64,000 bases of DNA from Caballeronia sp. SBC1. GTDB lineage: Bacteria > Pseudomonadota > Gammaproteobacteria > Burkholderiales > Burkholderiaceae. Location of the stretch: positions 1,054,001 to 1,118,000 of the forward strand of contig NZ_CP049156.1 of the NCBI RefSeq assembly GCF_011493005.1, in the 5' to 3' direction. Positions 47,308-55,971 of the stretch are shown here, one piece after another; position 1 is the first letter of the stretch, and every line of letters starts with the position of its first letter. The position numbers and the translations under genes are program-made. Under the pieces are notes generated by a model, which was given only the letters and a program-made list of their open reading frames with translations, was not told the DNA's origin and made no database searches.

Positions 47308-48030
47308 ATGGCTACTCAAATACTTGTCGTCGACGACGACGCTGAACTGCGCGACCTTCTGCGCGACTATCTGGTCCGGCAAGGCATCGAGGTATCGGTG
47401 CTGCATGACGCGGGCACCCTTGAACGGCGCCTCGAACGCGAGCGCCCGGATCTGATCGTGCTCGACCTGATGATGCCGGGCGTGGACGGACTGACCGCGT
47501 TGCGCAAGCTTCGTGCTTCGGGTGACGACATTCCGGTGATCATGCTGACGGCGCGCGCGGACGACGTGGATCGCATTGTCGGATTGGAACTCGGTGCTGA
47601 CGACTATCTCGGCAAGCCTTTTAATCCGCGCGAGTTGCTGGCGCGCGTGCAGGCTGTGTTGCGCCGGCGCCGCACAATACCGTCGGCGGCCCCCGAGCAA
47701 CGCGAACCGTTTTCATTCGGGCGTTTCCGGCTCGACTTCCAGTCACGCACGCTTCATCAGGACGAAACGCCGCTTACGCTGTCGGGCAGCGAGTTCGCAT
47801 TGCTGAAGATTTTCGTCAATCACCCCATGCGCACGCTGACGCGCGAGCGCCTGCTCGAACTGCTGCACGGTCCGGAATACGACGGCACCGACCGCGGTAT
47901 CGACGTGCAGGTGTGGCGTCTGCGCCGGATCCTCGAAACCGATCCGTCTACGCCGCGGTTTATCCAGACTGTGCGCGGACGCGGTTATGTGTTCGTGCCG
48001 GACGGCGAGCAAAATGCGTCGGCCCATTGA
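47308..48030 (+). CDS. OmpR/CpxR-family response regulator
   Basis: A 240-residue regulator. The receiver domain (1-120) has acidic pocket VDDDAE, phosphoacceptor Asp53 in IVLDLMMPG, Thr in MLTARA and Lys in GKPFNPRELLAR. The C-terminal winged helix (about 135-240) has LTLSGSEFALLKI and TVRGRGYVFVP. The ATG at 47308 has a weak ribosome site; a GTG at 47263 in frame is less likely. It overlaps the sensor kinase by 17 bases. Confidence 0.92.
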   Translation: MATQILVVDDDAELRDLLRDYLVRQGIEVSVLHDAGTLERRLERERPDLIVLDLMMPGVDGLTALRKLRASGDDIPVIMLTARADDVDRIVGLELGADDYLGKPFNPRELLARVQAVLRRRRTIPSAAPEQREPFSFGRFRLDFQSRTLHQDETPLTLSGSEFALLKIFVNHPMRTLTRERLLELLHGPEYDGTDRGIDVQVWRLRRILETDPSTPRFIQTVRGRGYVFVPDGEQNASAH

Positions 48031-49366
48031 TTCACTGTTCGGCCGGCTGGTTGTCCTGGTCATTGGCGTGCTCGTGTTGTCGCACGTCGCATGGTTCACG
48101 GTCATCCGGCTCGAGCGGGATCAAACGCAAACTCGCTACGCGGTAGAAGAGGCCGCGTTCCTGGTCGACGCCGTGCGCCAGCACATCGCGAATTCGCCGG
48201 ATCAGCCGCTGCCATCGAGCGTGCGCGTGGTCGACCCCAACAGTCCTGACGTTCCCAAACCCTTCACCGACGCCGATACCAGCCACGCGCCGCCGCAGTT
48301 CGGTCGGTTTATCGACGACTTGCGGGATCGTCTGCCGGACGGCACCGACGTTCGCATGGGCGAGCCGGGCGGCCCGCCGCGCCTGTGGGTGCGAGGCGCG
48401 AAGGACGCCAACTGGATCGTTGTGCCTGTGCAACCTTTGCGTCCGCCGCGTTCGCGCGACCGGATGCTGCTCTGGCTGGCGATTATATTTTCCACGGCGG
48501 TAATGGCTGCGCTCTTTGCCGCGTGGCAATTGCAGACACCGTTGCGTTCGCTGGCGCAGGCTGTCGGGCGCTTTGGCCGGGGAGAACCTACTCCGCCGGT
48601 ACCGGAACGTGGTCCGCGCGAGCTGCGGCAGTTGACCCACGGGTTCAACCAGATGGTGCGCGAAGTGGAGCAGACGGAAAGCGATCGCGCGGTCATGCTG
48701 GCGGGGGTCGCCCATGATCTGAAGACGCCGCTTGCGCGTTTGCGCCTGCGTGCTGAAATGATGGACGAAGCGAAACTGCGGGATGGCGTGGTGCGCGACG
48801 TGGATTCCATGGCGCATATCGTCGATCAGTTCCTTGTGTTCGCGCACGACGGCGCCGATCGCAGCGAGCCAGCCGAAGTCGATCAACAATGCGAGCGCAT
48901 TGCGCGCAGTTATCGCGCGGTCACGGTGGGAGCGCCATCTGTCCAGACCCGGCTCACGGCCGGGCGGGATTTCGCATTGCCCGCTGCCACGCTTGACCGC
49001 TTGTTGTCGAACCTGCTCGACAACGCTCACGCGTACGGTGCGCCACCGGTTGTGATCGAAACGTTGCGCGGGACGAATGGCTGGATTTTGCGGGTCATGG
49101 ACAGCGGCAGCGGGATCGCGGCACATGATCTAGTGAAGGCGAGCCGACCGTTCGTCAGGCTCGATCCGGCGCGCGGCGGCAGTGGCCACAGCGGGCTGGG
49201 GCTTGCGATTGTTGAGCGGCTGGTACGGCGGGCGGGCGGTGAATGCGAAATTGGCAATCGCCCCGAAGGCGGCCTGCAGGTCGTAATGACCTTTCCTTTT
49301 GATGTGGTGGCGCGCTCGGCCGAGATGTTGCATGGCGACGTGCTGCACGAAGCGCGCATGATGTGA
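48014..49366 (+). CDS. Membrane sensor histidine kinase (EnvZ/CpxA-like)
   Basis: A 450-residue kinase. TM1 spans about 11-31, a periplasmic sensor about 32-150, and TM2 about 151-170. A HAMP domain follows, then the H-box with His234 in AGVAHDLKTPLARLR, and an ATPase domain with N-box LLSNLLDNAHAYG and G-boxes DSGSGI and GSGHSGLGL. It phosphorylates the response regulator encoded just upstream. The periplasmic part should detect envelope stress, given the divergent Spy-like gene. Confidence 0.93.
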   Translation: MRRPIDSLFGRLVVLVIGVLVLSHVAWFTVIRLERDQTQTRYAVEEAAFLVDAVRQHIANSPDQPLPSSVRVVDPNSPDVPKPFTDADTSHAPPQFGRFIDDLRDRLPDGTDVRMGEPGGPPRLWVRGAKDANWIVVPVQPLRPPRSRDRMLLWLAIIFSTAVMAALFAAWQLQTPLRSLAQAVGRFGRGEPTPPVPERGPRELRQLTHGFNQMVREVEQTESDRAVMLAGVAHDLKTPLARLRLRAEMMDEAKLRDGVVRDVDSMAHIVDQFLVFAHDGADRSEPAEVDQQCERIARSYRAVTVGAPSVQTRLTAGRDFALPAATLDRLLSNLLDNAHAYGAPPVVIETLRGTNGWILRVMDSGSGIAAHDLVKASRPFVRLDPARGGSGHSGLGLAIVERLVRRAGGECEIGNRPEGGLQVVMTFPFDVVARSAEMLHGDVLHEARMM

Positions 49367-49492
49367 TTGACCATCCCGGGGCCTAGGGTGCCCGAGCGGC
49401 GGGGTTCGGGCGCGGTGAAAACCCCGCGGCGAAAATCCCACCGCCAGAACCCCGCAGCGCCAGCAAACCCGAGCCTGGCGCCAGGCGACCTC

Positions 49493-49756
49493 CTAGTCGA
49501 ACAAGGTATTGAGCGCAGAAGCCGCTTCGCTGTCGACCGTGTTGTACGTCACGGTCGCGGCCTCGAAAATATAGTGTGTGGTGTATTTGCCGAACCGCGC
49601 CAGGATTTCCTCCTGGATCACTTCAGGCGCGACATCGAGGCGCAAATACCAGGTAGTCGAAGAGAGCTTCGTCTGGAACGCACCATACTCGGCCAGCAAG
49701 TGATCAAACGCTTCAGCGTCCTGATCGCGGCAGACAATGACCAGATTTCCCCTCAT
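49493..49756 (-). CDS. Small protein of unknown function, possible Cas2-like ferredoxin fold
   Basis: An 87-residue protein beginning MRGNLVIVCRDQDAEAFDHL, with a central STTWYLRLDVAPEVIQEEI and an aromatic FGKYTTHYIFEAATVTYN. The strand-helix-strand pattern with a TTWYL segment recalls small SinR/VapD/Cas2-like proteins, but catalytic residues cannot be assigned. The ATG at 49756 has a very good ribosome site (AGGAGGGG). It is flanked by a sensor kinase and a diguanylate cyclase on the same strand as the latter. No toxin or antitoxin partner was seen. Confidence 0.75.
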   Translation of the reverse strand: MRGNLVIVCRDQDAEAFDHLLAEYGAFQTKLSSTTWYLRLDVAPEVIQEEILARFGKYTTHYIFEAATVTYNTVDSEAASALNTLFD

Positions 49757-49886
49757 GCACCCCTCCTGATAACGGCAGATATCGAACTCGAAGATCGATA
49801 ATACCTGCTGTCGTGCCGGTGCCGCACCACGCCTTTCAGCCAACGTCTCGCTAAATTGCCGTTTTATCTTCGCTTCTATCTTCGCG

Positions 49887-51563
49887 TCAGGCCGTTTCGG
49901 GGTGCCGCGGCATGGGTGGCCGGGAGTCGGCCGGGCGCACTTCACTGCGATCGCGCCCTCCCGATTTCGCCGCATACAACGCCAGATCTGCGCGCTTGAG
50001 CAGGTTCTCAGCGGTGTCGCCGTCGCTCAGTTCCGTGATGCCAATGCTCACGCTCAGCGTGGTGTCGTCGGGGAGATAGGCGCAATGCTCCTGGTTGAAG
50101 CGCTTGCGCAGGCGTTCGAGAACCGTGTGGGCATCGGCGAGCGCGGTATGTGGCAGCAGCAGACCAAATTCCTCACCACCCAACCGCCCGACGCCGTCGC
50201 TCGCGCGCAGTTGCTCCTCGCACATCCGCACGAAATGTTCGAGCGCGCGGTCGCCGGTTGCATGGCCGAAGCGGTCGTTCACCTGCTTGAAATAGTCAAG
50301 ATCGGCGATTGCAACTGACAGCGGCCCGCCCGCCGAGCGGGCCAGCTCGACTTCGCGGCGCAGCGTGTCCAGGAAATAACGCCGTGACAGCGCGCCGGTC
50401 AACGCGTCGTGCCGGGCTTCGGCGGACAGCAGCGTGTTGGCCGACTGCAACTGGTTGGCCAGATGGCGAGTGGCGCGGTGCAGCCGCCGTTCGCGCAGAT
50501 ATGACACAGTGATCACAATGGCCAGCAGGCTCACGCCGAGCGCCGTCAGGAACACCAGCAGCCGGTCACGACGTTGATTGCTCACAATTTCCGCCCAGTT
50601 CGGCAGCGGATGGACAATGTGCGCGGCAAGCCCTGAGTTCAGACCGGTGCGTTCGTCGTAGAGAGAGGGCGTGTTGCTGTCGCCGGAGGAGAAAAAAGAG
50701 CGCGCGAGCGAAGGGGGCAGCCAAGGCGCGTCCGCCCGCACGCGTTCGCCGATGTTGGTCAGCTGCAGCGCACGGAAATCGACCCGCCGATACGCGTCCA
50801 GCCGCTCCGATCGAGACATCCGCAGCACGGGCGAATCGGGCATGACACGGTTCTCGAGTTGGCTTTCGTGCGCCATGACGATCACGCCGTTGCTGTCGGT
50901 AACAAATGTGCCCTCGCGCGCCACCCAGTGGCGCAAGCGGTCGACGCTCACTTTCGCGATCACCGCGCCTACCAGGAGGCCGTCGTGATACACCGGCGTG
51001 GCGATGAAAATGCCGGGATCGCCGCTCATCCGGCCGACGCCGTACGTTTCGTTGAACGCGCCGAGCAGCGCTTTCTGGATATAAGCGCGCATGCGCATGT
51101 CGGTGCCAACGAAGCTGTTCGAGTCGATGCCATTGCTCGATGCCACGCAAAATCCGTCGCTATTGACGACCCACACATAGTCGAGGCCCGTGAAGCCGCG
51201 GGCGTTGCGCAGGAAGTTGTCGAGTTTGGCGAGCGCCGGCACGGCGAGCCACTTTGCTCGCCGCTCAGGCTCGGTTTGCCTGATTTCTTCAGGGGAACTG
51301 TGGGATTGGGCGAGCGCCAGCTGGATCATGTCCATTTCGGCGATAGTGGCCGGAATCGCCCGGGACATGGCGAGGTCGCTGGCAATGATCTGCGCGGTGT
51401 TGTCGACGATCGACGCAGCCATTTGCTGCTCCACGCGTACCGACGTGGCCAGTTCTTGCTGTACCATTCGGTCCGACACCATCCCGGCGGCAACCCAGCA
51501 CACGCATGCGAGCAACGCGAAGGCGAGCGTCGCTATGGCGCGGTGAAAGGTTGTCTTGTTCAT
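49887..51563 (-). CDS. Cache-domain diguanylate cyclase (GGDEF)
   Basis: A 558-residue membrane enzyme that makes cyclic di-GMP. TM1 is about 8-28, a large periplasmic double-Cache-like sensor about 30-330 (YVWVVNSDGFCVASS; GVGRMSGDPGIFIATPVY), and TM2 about 336-358. The GGDEF domain reads GRLGGEEFGLLLP, with the active site GGEEF at 462-466. An inhibitory RxxD I-site (RASD, 453-456) is correctly placed five residues before it, so product inhibition is expected. The ATG at 51563 (MNKTTFHRA) is used rather than the open frame to 51692. Confidence 0.93.
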   Translation of the reverse strand: MNKTTFHRAIATLAFALLACVCWVAAGMVSDRMVQQELATSVRVEQQMAASIVDNTAQIIASDLAMSRAIPATIAEMDMIQLALAQSHSSPEEIRQTEPERRAKWLAVPALAKLDNFLRNARGFTGLDYVWVVNSDGFCVASSNGIDSNSFVGTDMRMRAYIQKALLGAFNETYGVGRMSGDPGIFIATPVYHDGLLVGAVIAKVSVDRLRHWVAREGTFVTDSNGVIVMAHESQLENRVMPDSPVLRMSRSERLDAYRRVDFRALQLTNIGERVRADAPWLPPSLARSFFSSGDSNTPSLYDERTGLNSGLAAHIVHPLPNWAEIVSNQRRDRLLVFLTALGVSLLAIVITVSYLRERRLHRATRHLANQLQSANTLLSAEARHDALTGALSRRYFLDTLRREVELARSAGGPLSVAIADLDYFKQVNDRFGHATGDRALEHFVRMCEEQLRASDGVGRLGGEEFGLLLPHTALADAHTVLERLRKRFNQEHCAYLPDDTTLSVSIGITELSDGDTAENLLKRADLALYAAKSGGRDRSEVRPADSRPPMPRHPETA

Positions 51564-52306
51564 CGATCCTCTGGCCTGTCTGACTGTGGCGCGAGATTGT
51601 GACAACCCGCGCAACGAGCATGTTATGAGTGTTTTACCGGCATGTGAGCATCTTACCGGGCGCAGCCGCGCGCACATCGGTAGTTCGCCCAAGTGCCATT
51701 GCTGAAGGCCGGAACCGGCGTCAGCGGCACCTCATGCTTTGCTCGTTCGCGTTGGGGTTGTCCTGCAGTCCTTTTTTGCTCAGGCTCGCTCCGGTTCACT
51801 CACTCGGCCCGCGCCCCTGCGCCTTGATTGGACGACGTTTTCTCCCGGCCATCAAGTTCTTATCGGCACGAGTGCGAGTTTCTGAACCGCGTGTTTTCGT
51901 TCGCCAGGGTTAGCCGTTTAGGCCGTAGGCGACATTGGGCGTGATGGCTCCAGAAAACAAGCAACAGACACGCTGGCCGAGGTTGTGCGTGAAACAAAGG
52001 TTGGTGTAGTGTCGTGCGTTTCTGAAATGGTCAAGTTGTATGGCGGCCGGGGCAATCGAGTGCGCAATGGCACCGGACCATGCGCCGGTGCTTGCCCGAA
52101 ACGCGCAGAATTCCGCCGCTTGGTGTTGAGAGGGAAGGGAGGCGTGGTCAGGCCGCACCGACGCTTGGCAGGCTTGGCAGAAGCGGACAGAGGGAAGAGC
52201 GGCGTAGCCGCTTGAAAATAAGAACACAGGCAAGAACACAGGCGCCGGACGTTGCCTCGCGCGACGAAACGCTTGCTGCAACGAGCCTCAACGGGAAGGG
52301 CGTGGA
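51564..52306. other. Gene-free divergent region between the cyclase and the ABC importer
   Basis: About 740 bases. A seven-base-pair inverted repeat GCACCGG / CCGGTGC (52070-52091) and a short AAGAACACAGGC direct repeat are present near the right end. Frames in this stretch lack ribosome sites and family likeness. Promoters for both flanking genes must lie here. Confidence 0.45.
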
Positions 52307-54106
52307 ATGGATTTTGGCTTTAACCTGACTCGAACGGCGAACGCTTCGGCGTTGCGTTTGTTGCCTAATCGATGGGACTTCGTCGCGTTCCCGCTGATTA
52401 TCTGCGTGCTCGCGCTCACCGTGGTCGGCTTTCACGAGACGCTCGCGCCCATCTCGACACTGCAAACCCAGGCTATCTCGCTCGATCCGGCGAACCTTCC
52501 CGAATACGCGCTGCGCACCACCTTGCGCATGCTCGCGGCCATGGTCGCCTCACTGGTCTTCACACTGATCTACGGCACGCTTGCGGCGAAGAGCCGGCGG
52601 GCGTCCGTCGTGCTCGTGCCGATCCTGGATATTCTCCAGTCGGTGCCCGTGCTCGGTTATATCTCGTTCACGGTCACGTTCTTTCTCGCGTTGTTTCCGG
52701 GTCGCGTGTTCGGCGCCGAGCTGGCGGCGATCTTCGCCATTTTTACGAGCCAGGCGTGGAACATGACGTTCAGCTTCTATCAGTCGCTGCGCACCGTGCC
52801 GCGCGATCTCGATGAAGTCTCGCGCGGTTTCCACCTGACCAACTGGCAGCGCTTCTGGAAGCTCGAAGTGCCGTTCTCCATGCCCGGCCTCATCTGGAAC
52901 ATGATGATGTCGATGTCAGGCGGCTGGTTCTTCGTGGTCGCCTCCGAAGCTATCGTGGTCGGTAACCGCACCATCGTGCTGCCGGGTATTGGCGCCTATC
53001 TGGCAACTGCTATTGGCGAGCGCAATCTTGGCGCGATCGGCTGGGTGATCCTGGCAATGACTGTTGTGATCCTCGCCTACGATCAGCTCATGTTCCGTCC
53101 GCTGGTCGCCTGGGCCGACAAATTCCGCATGGAAAACACGAGTTCGGGCAACGTGCCGGAGTCGTGGCTGCTCGACCTGATTCGCCGCACTCGCCTGATT
53201 CACCAGTTGCTCGTGCCGGCGGGATGGATGATCGGCAAGATGGCGCGGGTGCCGTTGAAGCTGCCCTCGCTGCAAGGCCGCCTGCCGAAATTCCCGGCAT
53301 TCCCGATAGGCGCGTTGGGCGGGTCGACGTCCAGGGCGCGCACCCAGTCCCGCAATCCGTCCCGTGTCGGCGATATCGCGTGGGCGATCATCGTTCTCGC
53401 GCTGACGGTGTTCCTGGTGTGGAAAGTGACGGTTTTCGTGAGCACCGGCGTGACGTGGGGCGAAGTCTGGCACGTCTTCTGGCTCGGCTTGATCACGTTG
53501 TTTCGCGTGATGCTGCTGATCGCGCTTGCTTCGGTGATCTGGGTTCCGGTCGGGGTGTTGATCGGGCTGCGACCCGCATTGGCCAGCAAGATCCAGCCGC
53601 TCGCGCAGTTCCTGGCCGCGTTCCCGGCGAACCTGCTGTTCCCGGTGTTTGTCGTGGTGATCGTGAAGTTCAACCTGAACCCGGATATCTGGCTCTCGCC
53701 GCTGATCGTGCTCGGCACGCAGTGGTATATCCTCTTCAACGTGATTGCCGGGGCGACGTCGTATCCGAACGATTACCGTGAAGCGGCCACCAATTTCCAG
53801 ATCAAAGGCTGGCAGTGGTGGCGCCAGGCCATCCTGCCGGGCATTTTCCCGTACTACGTCACTGGTGCGATCACCGCATCGGGCGGGGCGTGGAATGCGA
53901 GCATCGTGGCGGAAGCGGTGTCGTGGGGGAATACGAAGATCGTGGCGCACGGGCTTGGCGCGTATATAGCGGAAAGCACGACCAACGGCGACTATCCGAA
54001 AATCATTCTCGGTATTGCCGTAATGTCGCTGTTCGTCACACTCTTTAACCGGCTCTTGTGGCGCCCGTTGTTCGCTTATGCCGAAGCGCGGCTGAGGCTG
54101 GACTGA
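52307..54106 (+). CDS. ABC transporter permease with two fused permease domains (NitT/TauT-like)
   Basis: A 599-residue inner-membrane protein carrying two BPD_transp_1-type permease domains, about 75-270 and 400-590. Each has the EAA-type loop (DEVSRGFHLTNWQRFWKLEVP; DYREAATNFQIKGWQWWRQAILP). The two halves replace the usual homodimer. Related permeases carry nitrate, sulfonates or taurine; the substrate here is unknown. The ATG at 52307 follows GGGAAGGG. The ATPase follows after 124 bases, and no binding protein is encoded nearby. Confidence 0.9.
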   Translation: MDFGFNLTRTANASALRLLPNRWDFVAFPLIICVLALTVVGFHETLAPISTLQTQAISLDPANLPEYALRTTLRMLAAMVASLVFTLIYGTLAAKSRRASVVLVPILDILQSVPVLGYISFTVTFFLALFPGRVFGAELAAIFAIFTSQAWNMTFSFYQSLRTVPRDLDEVSRGFHLTNWQRFWKLEVPFSMPGLIWNMMMSMSGGWFFVVASEAIVVGNRTIVLPGIGAYLATAIGERNLGAIGWVILAMTVVILAYDQLMFRPLVAWADKFRMENTSSGNVPESWLLDLIRRTRLIHQLLVPAGWMIGKMARVPLKLPSLQGRLPKFPAFPIGALGGSTSRARTQSRNPSRVGDIAWAIIVLALTVFLVWKVTVFVSTGVTWGEVWHVFWLGLITLFRVMLLIALASVIWVPVGVLIGLRPALASKIQPLAQFLAAFPANLLFPVFVVVIVKFNLNPDIWLSPLIVLGTQWYILFNVIAGATSYPNDYREAATNFQIKGWQWWRQAILPGIFPYYVTGAITASGGAWNASIVAEAVSWGNTKIVAHGLGAYIAESTTNGDYPKIILGIAVMSLFVTLFNRLLWRPLFAYAEARLRLD

Positions 54107-54230
54107 GTTTGAAGCCTGAATATGCAGCCGGTCATCGGACCGGCAATTTGCCGCACACCGCCCCTGACTGAACTGCCGCCTCCAGCGGCCGTACTATTAA
54201 ATTCCTGTAATCAGCAACGCGCGAGCGCCT

Positions 54231-55565
54231 ATGTCAACGCAGACCAATACGACTACCCAAACGCCGCCGATCCCACCGCGTCTCGGCGAGGAAATCCTGC
54301 GCGTCGACAACATCAGTCGCGGCTTCAACAAGACGCAGGGTGAACTACTTGTTCTCGAAGACGTGAACCTGACGCTCAACGCAGGCGAGATCGTCGGGTT
54401 GCTGGGCCGTTCCGGTTCCGGCAAGTCGACGCTGCTGCGGATCATCGCCGGGCTGATCGAGCCAACAGGCGGTCAGGTCACTTATCTGAACGAGCCGTTG
54501 CACGGCCCGGCGAAAGGCGTGGCCATGGTCTTCCAGACCTTCGCGCTGTTTCCATGGCTGACTGTGCTGCAGAACGTGGAAGCGGGACTCGAGGCGCAGG
54601 GCGTGCCGGCAAAGGTGCGGCGCGAGCGGGCGCTGGCAGCCATCGATCTGATCGGCCTGGACGGTTTCGAGAACGCGTATCCGCGTGAGTTGTCGGGCGG
54701 GATGCGCCAGCGCGTGGGGTTTGCGCGCGCTTTGGTTGTCGACCCCACGCTCTTGCTGATGGACGAGCCCTTCTCCGCGCTCGACGTGCTGACGGCCGAG
54801 AACTTGCGTACCGACCTGCTCGATCTCTGGACGCAGGGCAAGATGCCGATCAAGTCCGTGCTGATCGTGACGCACAATATTGAGGAAGCGGTGTTCATGT
54901 GCGACCGGATCCTGGTGCTGTCGTCCAATCCGGGGCGAGTGATCGCAGAAATCAAGGTTCCGTTCAAACATCCGCGCAATCGGCTCGACCCCGCGTTCCG
55001 CCGCTTGGTCGACGATATCTACGCCAAGATGACCGCGCGTCAACTTGACGAAGGAAAGAAGAAGGGCCTGGAACTGAGCAGCTGGCTGCCGCAGGTCTCG
55101 ACCAACCTGATGGCCGGTCTGATCGAAACGTTGGCCGCCGATCCATACCACGGCCGCGCCGATATGCCGGAGATCGCGCGTTCGCTGCATCTGGAAGTGG
55201 ATGATCTGTTTCCGGTGGCCGAAGTGCTGCAGCATCTGGGTTTCGCCGATGTGCGCGAGGGCGACATCTTCCTGACTCCGCCGGCCCGCGTGTTCGCCGA
55301 GTTCGGAACGCAGGAACGCAAGATGATGTTCGCGGAGCATTTGCTGCGGCACGTGCCGCTCGCCGCACGGATCAAGAAGGTGCTGAACGAGCGGCCGGGG
55401 CATCGTGCGCCGCGCGTGCGCTTCGAGCAGGAGCTGGAGGATTTTCTCTCCGATAAAGCCGCCGAGGAAACACTGGACGCGGTGATCAACTGGGGCCGTT
55501 ACGGCGAGATTTTCTCGTACAACGACCAGACCGAGATTTTCAGCCTGGAAGACGTCGAGTCCTGA
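54231..55565 (+). CDS. ABC transporter ATP-binding protein with C-terminal AAA-associated domain
   Basis: A 444-residue ATPase. Residues about 20-260 are the nucleotide-binding domain (Walker A GRSGSGKST, signature LSGGMRQRVGFARAL, Walker B LLLMDEPFSALDVLTAENL) of the nitrate/sulfonate group. Residues about 300-444 form an extra C-terminal domain (RADMPEIARSLHLEVDDLFPV) of the AAA-associated type, which may be regulatory. It pairs with the fused permease upstream. Confidence 0.9.
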   Translation: MSTQTNTTTQTPPIPPRLGEEILRVDNISRGFNKTQGELLVLEDVNLTLNAGEIVGLLGRSGSGKSTLLRIIAGLIEPTGGQVTYLNEPLHGPAKGVAMVFQTFALFPWLTVLQNVEAGLEAQGVPAKVRRERALAAIDLIGLDGFENAYPRELSGGMRQRVGFARALVVDPTLLLMDEPFSALDVLTAENLRTDLLDLWTQGKMPIKSVLIVTHNIEEAVFMCDRILVLSSNPGRVIAEIKVPFKHPRNRLDPAFRRLVDDIYAKMTARQLDEGKKKGLELSSWLPQVSTNLMAGLIETLAADPYHGRADMPEIARSLHLEVDDLFPVAEVLQHLGFADVREGDIFLTPPARVFAEFGTQERKMMFAEHLLRHVPLAARIKKVLNERPGHRAPRVRFEQELEDFLSDKAAEETLDAVINWGRYGEIFSYNDQTEIFSLEDVES

Positions 55566-55610
55566 TGCGCGGAGAGTGAAGAAAGTGTGAAGGGCGCTGA
55601 CCGGCGCAAA

Positions 55611-55650
55611 AAAAACGCGGCTGATCCGGAAACGGACGCCGCGTTTTTTG
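55611..55650 (+). terminator. Intrinsic terminator of the ABC importer operon
   Basis: Stem AAAAAACGCGGC / GCCGCGTTTTTT with an inner hairpin (TCCG-GAAA-CGGA) and a T tract. Confidence 0.9.
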
Positions 55651-55971
55651 CATTATGTGCGTGATGTTTTACTCATCGATCGGCGGCTTGATTTTGCTTA
55701 TCGAGCGTTTTCGAAGCGGAAAGAACTTGATTGCCAACGACCTTGAAAACGTCTGGCGCGGTTATTTCAGGGAAAGCTGAAAGCCCCGCCCATTAAGGCT
55801 CCCAGCGATTCAATGAGCCCTTTCCGGAACACTTTTCGCAAGATTGCATCTGCGTAAATCGTGCATTACCCTTCGAGTCCCTCGCCTGGCCACTCGCGTG
55901 CAGATAGTTTTGCATGCAGTAAGCGCGACCGGGCAAACGCTTCAGTCAACCTGAAACGTGGAGACAAGAAG
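55651..55971 (+). other. Upstream region of the autotransporter gene
   Basis: About 320 bases, AT-richer than its neighbours, without a confident promoter. The autotransporter frame is open from 55861, but the ribosome site GGAG lies at 55960. Confidence 0.4.
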
